A stretch of DNA of 64,000 nt from Sorex araneus (lineage: Eukaryota > Chordata > Mammalia > Eulipotyphla > Soricidae). This document shows positions 37,866-49,690 of the stretch, one piece after another. The notes below the pieces were generated by a model. The model did not search any database. It saw only the letters and a program-made list of their open reading frames with translations, and had not been told where the DNA came from. The stretch spans positions 327,483,679-327,547,678 of the forward strand of contig NC_073303.1 in assembly GCF_027595985.1 (NCBI RefSeq), written 5' to 3'. Made by a program: the position numbers and the translations under genes. How positions within the stretch are numbered: the stretch's first letter is position 1; each line of letters opens with the position of its first letter.

Positions 37866-38600
37866 TTAATGATGCTCCTTTACAAGCAATTTATTTTTTG
37901 CTCTTTCTGCTTTCATAATTTTATCTCTATTTATGGCTTTCATCTTTCTGATTAGGATGTGTCTTGGAGTATTTCTATTTAGATTTCTTTTAGTCGGTAC
38001 CCTTAGGGCCTCCTGAATCTGGGTGCATGTACCCTTCAGCTCTGGGAATATCTCAGCAATGATGTCTTTGACAGTTGCTTCTTCATCAGGGTTTTCTACC
38101 TGTCCCTCTGGGACTCCAATGATTCTTATGTTATTCCTCCTGGCTTCATCCTGATTTTCTCTTGACATCTGTTGGTTTATTTTGAGAATCTTTTCCACTT
38201 TCTGCTGTTGTCTGGAGAGAATCTTCACCACATCTTGGCACTTGCTGATTCTGTCCTCAGCTGCTGTTACTCTGCTGCTGAGGCCTTCCAATGGTTTTTC
38301 ATTTCACCTACCAAATTTTTTAGGTCTGTCATTTCTGCTTATATTTTCATTTGCATTGTCCTCATTTCTGCTCTCATATCCTCTTGTATTTTATCAGTAG
38401 TGTGTTCATTATTTCTTTGAGTTCCTTATGCATCCTTTACAGTTCCATTCTAAATTCCTTATCTGAGAGATTATATAGTTCATTATTATTGTTTGAGTCA
38501 TCTGAGCTAACAACTTCACTCACTAAGCCTGTTGAGTTTCTGCGTTGTTTACCATTGCGACTTTTGCATTTTGTAGTTTTTTTCCTGTGTGTTGTTGTAT
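37866..38600 (-). pseudogene. L1 ORF1 remnant
   Basis: The 141-codon open part (37866-38291) shows a coiled-coil-like start (RVTAAEDRISK … QQKVEKILKINQQM), then RRNNIRIIGVPEG, the start of the ORF1 RNA-binding domain, and the basic C-terminal part (PTKRNLNRNTPRHILI). Sense sequence further upstream, to about 38600, continues the N-terminus but has several stops. Confidence 0.88.
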
Positions 38601-38887
38601 GTTTTGGCCCCTGCAGTGGGGCTGTCTTTATGCGTTTCTTTGGGTTATGGAGAGGTAAAGAAATGTGAGGCCTGGGTTAACCAATATCTTAAATGTTGGG
38701 TGTAGGTGAAGTAATCTCTTTGTGTATGCGTGGTTTTGGGGTCAGTGATTTTAAAGGTATGCCGTAAGGGGTAGAACCTAGGGTGGTGTTGGAGTCCACA
38801 TATCTGGTTTGAGAAGTTAGATCAGCTGGTTGGGGCAATTGGCAGGGGAGGGCAGTTCCCAGGCAAGATGCTTGGAGGTGGAGCCAT

Positions 38888-39878
38888 ACTTAATTTCTTA
38901 AATCCCAGAGATTTGAATACTAGAGACTTATTTTATTTTCATAGTTTGTTCTGGATAAGTTGAACTAAGAGGGAAATGCTTTTTGAATTTTCTTTTCTTA
39001 TTAACTGAATGAAAAAGAAACTTATTAATGTTATTAACAGCTTGAAAAATAACACGCCAACTTCGGTTAAATCAATGGCAATTAAACATAACACTTCTAA
39101 ATAAATTGAACAGAGCATCTGGCTAGCCTGTAAGTATGAATCATCATCATTGGAGATACCAAATTATAGTAAAATAGAAAAATATAGTGATAGGAAATAA
39201 AAAAAAACTTATTTCCGGCATGATTAGGGCCATAAATGAAAGTAATTCAAGTTGATGTGTGGCAATTTCTAATGCAACATAATTTTAGAAAATTATTTAG
39301 CTATTGTATAAATGTGACATGTCTGAAAAATGTTAATTAAACTGGTTTACACAATGGTTGAAATATATAATTATTTAGCCATGCTTTCACTGTATTTTGG
39401 AAGGAAATTGTAAGTTCCAGTTCTAAAAAGCTGTTTTGGACTTGAACTCCTGGAGCTGATGGTTGAATGGAGAGCCTTTTCTGCCCACTGAAAATGATGA
39501 GTTCCCAGAAATATCACAGAGCTGTCTCATTCTTCTCTGATTTCATTTCTATAGATTAGGAAGAACAACTTTAACAGCACTGAAAATCTAGAAATGCTTT
39601 CCTTTTTGCCCAATATTGTTTAGCAGATGCTTAATTTATGGAAGAAAGGAGTTATAAGATTTGACTAATGCAGGTATCTTACCTATAGACTAGTAAACCC
39701 TCCATCTTAAAGACAGAGAAATAGCTATAGGGTCTCTTAAGGTCTTCAACATTTTTGCCAAAATGTCCTAAAACTGAGATGAGTAGCTGAGATTGATTTC
39801 TAGACCTTGGCCAGCAATTAGAGATTTGGGAATCAGGCAGTTAAAATAACAGTTAAAACTAATGGTTGAAGTTTTATT
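38888..39878. other. AT-rich intergenic DNA
   Basis: Nothing recognised. Confidence 0.5.
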
Positions 39879-40033
39879 TTGCTTTGGTTTGGAGGCCACA
39901 TCTAGCTATGCTCAGGAATCAATTTTGGGGAAATTGACTGGGAGAAGGGTGCTACATGTGGTGCCGAGAATCCAACCCAGGTCATCCATGTGCTAGGCAA
40001 ATGCTTTACCTCCTATGCTGTGTCTCTGACCTT
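39879..40033 (-). mobile_element. SINE-A copy, old
   Basis: Antisense: ttggtttggaggccacatct, 'ctatgctcaggaatcaattt' and aacccaggtcatccatgtgc. Confidence 0.72.
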
Positions 40034-41640
40034 GATGGGAGAAGTATTCAGTGGAAGGATCTGTGGGATTTTGAGTTGCAAAGTTTTCTACTGAAGGAAC
40101 TCTCAGAGATGTGACTTTGTGTGCTTCTTTGCACTGATGGCTGAAGGGGAGAGAAAGGGCATCTCTACTTCTTCCTGATTTATGTTGAGAACCATGAACA
40201 AAACCAGCACCGTCAGGAAACATCACATTGTAAGAATCTCCTTGCTTCATAGGCTGTGACTGTAACTTTAAGAAAATCTACCAAGTTTCCACACTTAATT
40301 TCTACATCATAAAATTCTATCATTCCAGTTGTAGGAACAAACTTGCTCATACTTGTACTAGCAAAGCAGACACATACAACTCAATAAAGAGTGTCGTGGT
40401 CAGTGTTTATATTGTTTTTCATATAAAATAATTTTTATTCTCATTATGATTATTTCAGTCAATATTATGAGTAGAAGTGAAGACCTGCACGCTGGGCTTT
40501 GCCAAGAAGGCTTAATGAGACCAGAAAAAAAAGCCTTGAAAGAGAAGTGAACCAACAAATGTCAATTTTACAGACACTGGAATTGATTTCAAACTAAATT
40601 TGCATAATTAAATTAAAATAGGAATAATTCATTATGCAACTAAATTGCTTGGTTTGAATATACTAGATATATTTTCCTAGTCTCTCACTAGGAAAGTCAG
40701 AGGCATTCAAAATAATTTTAAAAGACTTTGTTTATTCTGTTTTTTTAAGTTAGTTTATTTTTATGTCAGTGGGAATGTCCATAAGGAAATATTTGTTATA
40801 GAAATAAGTTTTTGAGGATTGTGATGGTTTTTATTTCAGTCTAGTCTAATCTAGACTGTACATTTCTTCACAAATTTAAGGCTGAATATAATTCTTGGTC
40901 AAAAACCATGCAAAACACAGCAAGAACATTGCAAAATTTATCTAGTCACCATATATCATGCCTCAGGGAATTCATTTAAATAATATCATTAATACTCGCT
41001 TTTATTTTAGTTGTCTATAGACCACAATAACAGCTTCAAGATTGAGTGTGATTAGCATAAACAAAGTGGGAGTGTAGCCACTGAGGAAAAAAAATAATCA
41101 GTTCATTTAGGTGACAAACTGTCCTGTTTTATCCTTACTAACCAGCTACATTGATCACTGCTGAGAACTGTGCTCTAGAATGCAGGAGCCCTAGTGACAA
41201 AATCCTTCGCAATAAGAGTCCGTATTTAAATTACACTAACACCCCATTTTCAAACTTCTGAGTGTAAAATCATTCTCTCTGCTTTTATCCCTAGATGACT
41301 CAGATATTTTCATTTAGTGTTCCATTCTAAAGTTTTAGATTTCTCTGCATCTTGCTCCCCCTACTGTACAGCAGATGCATATGCTCTTTAGAGAAAAATT
41401 AAATATTATTTTCCAAGGTTTCTGAGTGTTTTTCTATACAATGAATACCTCCCTGAGAGCCCCTTTCTCCTTGATCAAAATGGGAGACAATCTAGATTAC
41501 AGAACATTCTTTCATCATTATTTTAATCATTGTCATAAAGTCATTATGTTTGTTTCTTCTGAACTCTTGTATATAACTAGGCTCATATTCTAGAAATGTG
41601 AAAAAATATCCATCTAAGGCTTGCTTTATTCCTTGATCAA
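40034..41640. other. AT-rich intergenic DNA
   Basis: No gene or repeat recognised across 1.6 kb; the minus frame at 39993-40250 partly reads out of the SINE. Confidence 0.5.
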
Positions 41641-41653
41641 AAAGACAACCACG

Positions 41654-41844
41654 GGGGCTGGAGTGATAGCACAGCGGGTAGGGCATTTGCCTTGCACTCG
41701 GCAGACCCAGGTTCGAATCCCAGCATCCCATATGGTCCCCCGAGCACCGCCAGGAGTAATTCCTGAGTTCATGAGCCAGGAGTAACCCCTGTGCATCGCC
41801 GGGTGTGACCCAAACCAAAAAAAAAAAAAACCAAAAAAAAAAAA
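41654..41844 (+). mobile_element. Young SINE-A with perfect 13-bp TSD
   Basis: AAAGACAACCACG at 41641-41653 and 41845-41857 flank a complete element. The A box is tagcacagcgg, the B box ggttcgaatcc, the body cccatatggtcccccgagca, and the A-rich tail lasts about 30 bases. Head and body match the apparent consensus closely, so this is a recent insertion. Confidence 0.95.
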
Positions 41845-41857
41845 AAAGACAACCACG

Positions 41858-42139
41858 TCTCTCATTGTATTCCTTTATTTATCTGCTTATTTAGCAAACA
41901 TTTATCATAAACCTCATTGCTTTTAGTCATTGAATTTAATACTCAAAATATTAAAAGTTTCTACTTCTTGACCTTGAAATAGCATGTCCCAGTGACAGGC
42001 ACTGATATGTAAACATTCTCAATATATGATATATAGGGAAGATTTATATAAATATATATGTACTGTGTATAGTATATTTATAAATATATAATATATTTAC
42101 CTAGAACATGAATTTTCTGTTCTTAGTTAACCTTAAGCA
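41858..42139. other. AT-rich DNA with TA-rich patch
   Basis: Dense ata/tat words at about 42018-42095; nothing else seen. Confidence 0.5.
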
Positions 42140-42862
42140 GTTTTTTTAATAGAAAGTTTCTTTTTTATGAATCACTGTGAGATGTAGTTACAGACTTACA
42201 AACTTTTGTGATTATGTTTCAGTCATATAATGATGGAGTACCCATCCCTCCACCAGTGTTTATTCTCCATCACAATGTTCCCAGTATCCCTCCTGCCACC
42301 CCAACCTCTTCCCACCCCCTGCCTTTGTGGCAGGTACATTCCCTCTTACTCTCTCTCTCCCTTTGGGCGTTATGGTTTGCAATACAGGTACTATGAGGTC
42401 ATCATGTTTGGTCTATAGTCTACTTTCAGCATGCACCTCTAATCCTGAGTGAGCCCTTATTTACTTAGTGATCCCTTCTTTATCCGAGCTGCCCTTTCTT
42501 TCAGCATGTGAGACTGGCTTCCAAGCTGTGGAACGATCCTCTTGACTCTTATCTCTACTATCCTTATGTGTTAGTCTCCTATTATGTTATTTTATATTCC
42601 ACTAATGAATGCAGTCATTCTATGTCTGTCCCTCTCTTCCTGACTCATTTCACTGAGCATGATACTCTCCATATCCATTCACTTATATGCAAATTTCATG
42701 ATTTCATCTTTTATAACAGCTGCATAGTATTCCATTGTGTAGATATACCAAAATTTCTTTAACCATTAGTCATCTGTTCTTGGGTACTTGGGTTTTTTTT
42801 CCAGATTCTGGCTATTGTAAATAGTGTTGCAATGAACATACAACTGCATATGTCATTTATAC
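42140..42862 (-). mobile_element. L1 3' end, 5'-truncated
   Basis: Antisense shrew L1 3' UTR (acccatccctccaccagtgt) running into the ORF2 end (gcatagtattccattgtgta … gaacatacaactgcatatg). Confidence 0.9.
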
Positions 42863-43621
42863 TACCTTAAATAGTTTTTAACCTATAATTAGGATAGTTG
42901 CATGTATCACAGAAGTCTTTTATGGAATCATTTATATGAGGTATATAAGGCCCTGTGTCTGGAATATAGCAGGCATCCAATAAATGTAAACTATCATGTT
43001 ATTATTCTATAATAGTCCTATAATATCCGCAATATATAGGTTTCCTGGAGGATGCAGACTTCCATAATCACTTGTGACTTGGAAATTCTTCTGATTTGAA
43101 ACAGCATTCTAAATCATTGGGACTTAATTAAAAAGGAAAACCACTGAATCAAGGGAATGAGATTTAGTCTAGGGAGGTATGGATGCACAATTATAGGAAA
43201 AACTCAGGAAAATGAGATCTAGGCAGGAATTTGGAGTATCAGAGAAGGAATTACTAACCAGAGAATCCAAGCACATCTAGCAATGCAACCAAAATTTTCA
43301 GACTCCAGGGGAGATGGAAGAAAGCTAGAGCTTTGTAGCCCTGTGGCTACTACCAAACATCTAGGGGAAAGCTGGCAGTTGCTGTTATTCCAAATGTTGA
43401 TCATTCAGGAAGAGAAGCTGGACATGTGGTGAAGAAGAGCAAAGGCCATCTGGATCCCTCCGTTCTGCTATAAACTCCTCCAGTCTTCTGATATTTTTTT
43501 ACTGAGTTTGCCTCCCCCTTCTGCAAGTTGGTCCTTTGATCAATTCTAATTTAGAACCATGTAGGGAAGCATGTATATACTAAGAAAAACAGATCCAGTC
43601 TAACCAGCACACTAAAAACCA
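42863..43621. other. Intergenic DNA with MIR 3' end
   Basis: A MIR-like end at about 42925-43005 (ctggaatatagcaggcatcc, aataaatgtaaac). Nothing coding. Confidence 0.5.
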
Positions 43622-43672
43622 AACACACACACACACACACACACACAGAGTCACACACACACACACAGCCAC
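43622..43672. repeat. (CA)n microsatellite, interrupted
   Basis: CA units with gagt and gc interruptions, extending loosely to about 43697. Confidence 0.93.
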
Positions 43673-43967
43673 ACAGCCCTTCCCCCTCACACACAGATTC
43701 CCACCAGTTGACATTCATATAAACATCTTTGCCGTACATTTGAGACATTTAATTTCAAGCATGTAAAAAATCATATTTCTCTCTATTGGTTATTTCGTAC
43801 AGTTAAAATTACTACTATACTATACTGCAAAAGAAAATAAAAATTTAAAGTAAACTCAAGTTCTACTTGGAACCAAGTTCGTTCTTCTATAGCTAAGTCA
43901 TATCGAGTCCTCTGTTATTCCATAGCTGAAATTTAGAGCTATAATAATGTTAAGCATGATTCACAAT

Positions 43968-44126
43968 ATTTTTTCTGTTTTAGGAGCACACCCGAATGTG
44001 CACAGGGCTTACTTCTTGTTCTGCACTCATGGATTATGCCTGAAGTGGATCAGGGAACCATATGGGTACCAGGGATCAAACCCAGGTCAACTGCATACAC
44101 CCACTGTACTGGTACTCCAGCCCAGA
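43968..44126 (-). mobile_element. SINE-A copy
   Basis: Antisense: gagcacacccgaatgtgcac, gggcttacttcttgttctgc, 'accatatgggtaccagggat' and tactggtactccagccc. Confidence 0.82.
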
Positions 44127-44849
44127 TGATTCACAAATCTTACATTTGGCCAAAGAAGAATTGAAGTGGGGAAAAAAGAAATACTTTTCATGTTTCATAT
44201 TCCTGTCACATCAGTTGATTGCATTTACCTTCTTGTTAGTGTCTCAAATCCATTCTTGATTCTTGAAAGGTCTGTGACAGAGCATTTTCCTCATGTCAGT
44301 TTATCATAATTCCCATCATAAATTGTGGTAATTCTAACAGCAATAATCAGGATATCCTGCATCCTAGTTAACTTTCTTTCTGTAGTAGCCAACCAATTTC
44401 CCTTGACAATCAGAATTAGTAACATCATCTAGTACAGTAATTCCCTTTATCTATACACTCACTGCCACAAATAGCCCTATGAGGCCACATAGAAATATCA
44501 ACTTCTAGTTTATTGGAACCAAAACTATTTTCCTTGGTACAATCATTCTTCCTTGGGGAAAAAAGATCTTAGACAATTAGAGACCAAAGTTGCATTATTG
44601 AGAACAAAAAAAAATCACTGGTAAGTCATTAAAGACAACGGTAAGAGTAACCATAGCATTTCCCAACCTTGATTACTTGTGCACATGAATCATGGCTATG
44701 CTAAGAGCAATAATTGAATGGCTACTGAACCAGAGACTATTCAAGATTCTGGGGAATATTTTCCTAGCTCTGCAGAGTGTTGCTATACAACTGGTACTGT
44801 GACTTAGCCTTCAAAAAGTCATTCCATTGATCTATTCACCCAGCTGTCT
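44127..44849. other. Unassigned intergenic DNA
   Basis: Nothing recognised with confidence. Confidence 0.45.
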
Positions 44850-45300
44850 ATTATCTAAGCTTTAGATCACTTAAACTGGTGGCTTATGTGTTCATGAGCC
44901 CACTGGCACACTCTGCTGCTATCAAATTAATGATATTGTCCAAATCAAAAGTGACTGGAATACCATGATGGTGAAAAAATGCATTGTGAAGTCCACAGAT
45001 GGTAGTTTTGGCAGAAGCACTTTCAGCGATGAGTCCAATCTATATCCAGGGTAAGCATCAGTTGGATGAGAATAAAGCGCTGCTTCACCCATGATGAAGT
45101 AATCTACCAATTTGGGGACTGCCAATTTGGAAGCTCATTATTGTCTCTGCTGCCATGGCCATTTTGTTCATGAATTCATTGGACAACAATAGAGGTACGT
45201 TGGGGGAAAGAGTCGACTGAAATGTACAAAATGGTTCATCTCTTCTACCTGATGATTAAAACTCTTCTTTCCTGAGACTGCTTTGATGAATATTAATATT
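44850..45300 (-). pseudogene. Degraded endogenous retrovirus pol (integrase-like) remnant
   Basis: Read on the minus strand across several frames, a fragment around 45080-44900 has the retroviral integrase order. There is a GP-type segment near YPGYRLDS, then a TTI-GLHN helix, a HHHGIP motif and a DN-x5-AAE-type stretch ending near a W/G-A-like position. Stops and frameshifts abound and the catalytic context is eroded, so no protein is made. The ERV class is unclear, and no LTRs are recognised nearby. Confidence 0.42.
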
Positions 45301-45564
45301 GGACACAAATTTTTTTCAAACCCTGTGCTTATTCAAATAGGCCAATTCACATACCACTTTCCCAAGTCCCACTTGTCAGAAATTTTCCAATTGTGTTCCC
45401 TCTAGGTACTAATAGTTATACTCTGAATAAATGAGGAGCTGAACCATTAGGCATTCCTTCTCCCAAGTAAAATGAAGACCCAAATATTGAAGTTCTTCCT
45501 ACAAGAGATTTTGTTCAGCAGTATTTTTTAAGAATACTGTGAAAGGGCTATATTTCTATTCCTA

Positions 45565-46410
45565 TTGATTTGTTTTTTTTTTATTGTAATATAGTACCCA
45601 TTACATAAAACTTGCTATCTTAACCATGTTAAGTATATAGTTCAGTGGCATTACATATGTTCACATTGTTTTGCAAATAGCGTTACCATCCATATTCTTA
45701 ACTCTCTCATCTTGTAAAGTTGAAACTCTACACCCATTAAATAATGAAACGGTCCCTATTTTCTCTCCTGTCAGCTCTATCAACCAACTCTTCCTTATAT
45801 CAGTGTAACTTTGACTACTTTTAAATACTTCACATGAATGCAATCATACAGTCCTTGTCTTATTATGCTTGTACTTACTTGTTTAACTTGGCCTTATGTT
45901 CTCAAGAATTAACTATATTCTAGGCTATAAAAAGATTTTTTTCTTCTTAAGGCTGAACAACATTTTGTTGTGTGCATATTTCACATCTTTCTTATAAAAC
46001 TTTGTATAAGTGCTGGTCATTCAATGTTCATTAATTAATTTTTAGGAATTACCTTACTGCTTTTCCATTGTTTTGATATTTTTAAAATGCTTTTCCTCAT
46101 TTGCTATAATCATATACTATAATCATGCAAGATTTTTTCTTCATTCCATTGATGAGGTTTATTAAATTGATTTGCATATATTAGATAATTCTTACATTTA
46201 AGAAAAATCCACATAGTCTAGGAATCCCTATTATATACTGCTAAATTTAGGGCTAGAATTTTGTTCAAGATCTTTGTATCAGGTTCCTAAGGGATATTGA
46301 TCTGACTTTTAAAAATTGTTTTAGAGTCTTGGTTTTAGTTTCAGGGTAACACTAGCACCAGAATGAGTTAGGGAATATCCTCTTAGTTTGGGGTAAACTT
46401 TTTTTCTAGC
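45565..46410 (-). mobile_element. Ancient L1M-type 3' end
   Basis: The plus strand shows the classic antisense L1M 3' UTR (cttgctatcttaaccatgtt, gttcagtggcattacatatg). It continues into antisense ORF2 (gatgaggtttattaaattga, gatttgcatatattagataa), with internal deletions. Confidence 0.75.
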
Positions 46411-46439
46411 AGAAGAAAGAGTCCAAAATTTTAAGAGCA

Positions 46440-46781
46440 TTTTTTAAATTAATTTTTTAATAGAATCACCGTGAGATACAGTTACAAAGCTTTCATGATT
46501 GAGTTTCAGTCATACAATGATTGAATATCTATCCCTCCACCCAGCGTGCATTTTCCACCACCAATGTCCCCAGTATCCCCCACTCTATCCCACCCCCTGC
46601 CTCTGTGGCACACACCTTTTTTCTTACTTTGTCTCTACTTTGGGCATTATGGTTTGCAGTACAGATACTGAGAGTCCGTCATGTTTGGTCCTTAGACTAC
46701 TTTTAGCACACATCTCCCACCCTGAGCTATCCCTCTAACCATCATTCACTTAGTGATCCCCTTTCTATCCCAGCTTCCTTC
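46440..46781 (-). mobile_element. Short L1 3' end with 10-bp TSD
   Basis: TTTAAGAGCA at 46430-46439 and 46782-46791 flank an antisense L1 3' UTR (tatccctccacccagcgtgc, cagtatcccccactctatcc). It inserted next to the older L1M. Confidence 0.9.
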
Positions 46782-46959
46782 TTTAAGAGCAATTTTGAAG
46801 GCACTGGAAAGAACTCTCCTTCCTCCATTATATAATTTTAAGTGAGACAATAAACAGTTTGAAATTTCTCTTAAAAATTTCTTTTACTGGGGGAGAAACT
46901 CCAAATCAATAATAGTGAATTTTTTTTTGTTTAAATATTGGATGTAATCAAAGTAAAGT

Positions 46960-47160
46960 GAAAGTAAAATGAAATTTACCAGTTACACATGCGGGGTGGG
47001 TGGCTGGGGAGGTGGGGGGAAGGGGAGAGGTATATCGTGATTCTTGGTGGTGGAATATGTGCACTGGTGAAGGGATGGGTGTTTGAGCATTGTATGACTG
47101 AGACTTTAACCTGAAAGCTTTGTAACTTTCCACATGGTTAATCAATAAAAGAATTTAAAA
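46960..47160 (+). mobile_element. Short L1 3' end
   Basis: G-rich 3' UTR (gggtggctggggaggtgggg), gtgcactggtgaagggatgg and agctttgtaactttcc, ending in caataaaagaattt. Confidence 0.85.
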
Positions 47161-47184
47161 AATTCTTTTACTTAAAAAATTTAA

Positions 47185-47745
47185 AGCAAATGTATAGACA
47201 TGGAGACTATCATGCTAAGTGAAATGAGTCAGAAAGAGAGGGACAGATATAGAAGGACTGCACTAATTTGTGGAGTATAGAATAACATCACATGAGGCTG
47301 ACACCGAAGGACAGTAGATACAAGGGCCAGGAGGATTGCCCCATAGCTGGAAGACTGGTTCATGAATGGAGGGGAGAAGGCAGATGGAATAGAGAAGACA
47401 TCACTAAGAAAATGATGGCTGGAGGAATCAGTCAGGATGGGAGATGCATGCCAAAAGTAGATAATTGACCAAACAGGATGACCTCTCGGTGTCTGTGTTG
47501 CAAGCTATGATGCCCGAAAGTAAAGAGAGAGTATGGGGAATATAGTCAGCCTTGGAGGTAGTGGGAGGGTGGGAAAGGGGGGTATACCGGGGATATTGGT
47601 GGTGGGGGATGTGCACTGGTGGAGGGATGGGTGTTTGATCATTGTGTGATTGTAACCCAAACATGAAAGCTTGTAACTATCTCAGTGATCAATAAAATTA
47701 AAAATAAACAAATAAAAACTTAAAAAATAAAAAATTTAAATCATT
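47185..47745 (+). mobile_element. L1 3' end, 5'-truncated
   Basis: ORF2 end (actatcatgctaagtgaaat, gagtcagaaagagaggga), 3' UTR with gtgcactggtggagggatgg, then gaaagcttgtaactatctca and an A-rich tail. Confidence 0.92.
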
Positions 47746-48114
47746 TAGATAAGATGTAATAAAGGAGAAGTTGGGTAGGTTAGAATTACATATTAAGAAA
47801 ATTGTGATGTATTCTCAAAGGAAAGTACAAATTCTTAGATGAAAATCTTTCCAGGGAACTTGATATTGTTAAATGTCTTATCTCCTTGTATCATGATTAT
47901 TGTAACTTACATCAGACTATAGTGAAAGCAGTTGTGTTATATTTTGTTCATTCAAAGTTATAGAAGTGAGTCTATGCAGAATTACCCAATTTAAAGAGAT
48001 AAGATAGAGTGGGCGTGATATTATTTGATAGCAAGGCATGTTTAATTCTATAATTCCCTGAATTTGTACTGAAAAAATCACAAGTAGCTATTATTTTCTT
48101 TGGCTTAATAATAT
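47746..48114. other. AT-rich intergenic DNA
   Basis: Nothing recognised. Confidence 0.5.
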
Positions 48115-48262
48115 GAAATACTTATAAGTTGAGCATATACACATGTTCAGAGCAGTATTTTTCTAAAAGGTGGAAGAAACTCAAGTGTCTACACATAAGT
48201 GGATAAGCAAACTGTGGATTATAGACACACTAGAATATTATCAGTCTCTGAAGGAAAGGAAG

Positions 48263-48425
48263 TTCTGAGGCTAGGGAGCTTGAGAGCATTGAGAGCATTT
48301 CTTACTAGAGGCCCAGGTTTTATCGCTCATGCCATATGATCTCCTGAGCACTACAAAAGAGCAACTTCAAGCACAGAGCCAGGAGTAGGCCCTGAGCACT
48401 GACTATGACCCAAACAAACAAAGCC
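48263..48425 (+). mobile_element. SINE-A copy inside the L1M
   Basis: Body 'atgatctcctgagcacta', agagccaggagtaggccctg and tatgacccaaacaaaca; head eroded. Confidence 0.75.
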
Positions 48426-48674
48426 CAAATATCAGGAATTTTAGGTCTATCCTCAACATGGATGACTCTTGAGGACAGCATGCTAAGAGTAGTATAAGCC
48501 AACTATAAAAGAACAAAAACCTCTGATTCCACTTATATAAGTAACCTAAATAAATCAAATTTATACAGACAGAAAGTAGATTATAGATTTCTATGGAGTG
48601 TTGGAAATAAGTTATCATGTAATGGATAAGAGAATTTCAATAAAGGACTTGAGTATAATGAAAAAATTCTGGAG

Positions 48675-48850
48675 GGGCTGGAGCAATAGCACAGTGGGTA
48701 TAGGACATTTGCCTTGCATGTGTCTGGCCCGGGTTCGAGTCCCAGCATCCCATATGGTCCCCTGAGCACCGGCAGGAGTAATTCCTGAGTGCAGAGCCAG
48801 GAGTAACCCCTGTGCATCGCTGGGTGTGACAAACACACACACAAAAAAAA
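48675..48850 (+). mobile_element. Young SINE-A inside the L1M, imperfect long TSD
   Basis: Complete head and body (gcaatagcacagtgggta, gggttcgagtcccagcatcc), tail (ca)n plus A-run. aatgaaaaaattctggag before and aatgaaaaaagttctggag after (48851-48869) differ by one base. Confidence 0.93.
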
Positions 48851-49234
48851 AATGAAAAAAGTTCTGGAGATGGTTGGTGGTGACGGCTGCCTAAAAGTGT
48901 ATTTTTTTCCAGTTCTTTTTATTAAAGCATCATTCTTTACAGTATCTTTATATTACTGTTTGATATTTGCAATTCCCTGAGTGCGGTTCAATAACCCACA
49001 CCACTGTCTTAAATATTTTCACCCCCACCCGTGCAGTCTCAATTCACTGTTTTGTTGGAAATGTCTTAGGATTTGTTTCCACTGGAGGTTGTCTGTTCCC
49101 TTGGTGTTATTTTTTTTTGTATTCTTAAAACAAGTGATATCATCTGGTATGAATGTATTTAATGTCATAGAATTGTATACTTAGGAATGGTAGAATGTTT
49201 TAAAAGTTATACATAACTTTCACCACAATTTAAT

Positions 49235-49393
49235 GTTGGGGGTGCCACATCCATTGATGATCAAGACCCTTATTCCTGGCTTTTTGCTCAAGGATCACTA
49301 CCAGTGGTGCTTGAGGGACTTAATGAGATGCCAACAGTCAAATCTGGGTCATCTGCAGCCAAGGAAAATGTCCTGCTGCTGTACTCTTCACCC
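49235..49393 (-). mobile_element. SINE-A copy, old
   Basis: Antisense: cttattcctggctttttgct, 'caaggatcactaccagtgg' and aatctgggtcatctgcagcc. Confidence 0.7.
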
Positions 49394-49421
49394 TTTGTCA
49401 AAATTAAACGTATATATGTAT

Positions 49422-49549
49422 CTCTGTCACTGTCACTGTCATCCTGTTGCTTATCGATTTGCTCGAGCAAGCACCAGTAACATCTCCATTGTGAGACTTC
49501 TTGTTATTGAATACACCAAGGGGAGCTTGCCAGGTTCTTCCGTGGAGGG
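49422..49549 (-). mobile_element. SINE-R, 5'-truncated
   Basis: (ctgtcactgtcactgtcat) end repeats, RTE-type tail (gatttgctcgagcaagcacc) and a shortened body (ggggagcttgccaggttctt). No head. Confidence 0.85.
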
Positions 49550-49690
49550 TTTATATGTATATATGCGCATATATACATTTATATATATGTATACAATATA
49601 TATTGCACATATATCACATACATATCTGTGTATACAATATACGTATATATTGTATACATATATACATGTATGCAACATGTATATAACTCT
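49550..49690. repeat. (TA/TG)n-rich microsatellite
   Basis: Alternating tatatgtata/catatata words directly following the SINE-R. It forces the Y/I-rich chance frames. Confidence 0.88.

Larger units (their letters stand above)
33319..38887 (-). mobile_element. Nearly complete L1 retrotransposon, inactive
   Basis: The 3' end lies at the low coordinate: 3' UTR with cccatccgtctaccagtgtg, the same as the other shrew L1 tails here. It then carries ORF2 (about 33800-37700), ORF1 (about 37866-38600) and a G-rich 5' leader to about 38887. A loosely conserved duplication (acttcatttcct / acttaatttctt) flanks it near 33304 and 38888, consistent with one old insertion of about 5.6 kb. Both ORFs are broken by stops and frameshifts. 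A small RTE insertion sits at 35437-35590. Confidence 0.9.
48115..49232 (+). mobile_element. Ancient L1M 3' end, split by later insertions
   Basis: Sense L1M pieces are in order. 48160-48262 has aaaggtggaagaaactcaag and gtggataagcaaactgtgg; 48426-48674 has aacatggatgactcttgagg; 48851-48895 has gttctggagatggttggtgg. The terminal part at about 49165-49232 ends acataactttcaccacaatt. Two SINE-A copies and an unassigned 48900-49150 stretch, possibly another L1 end in antisense, interrupt it. Confidence 0.78.

Noticed and set aside
43622-43672. CRISPR-like or satellite array
   Set aside because: The periodic signals in this window are simple microsatellites; there are no spaced direct repeats.
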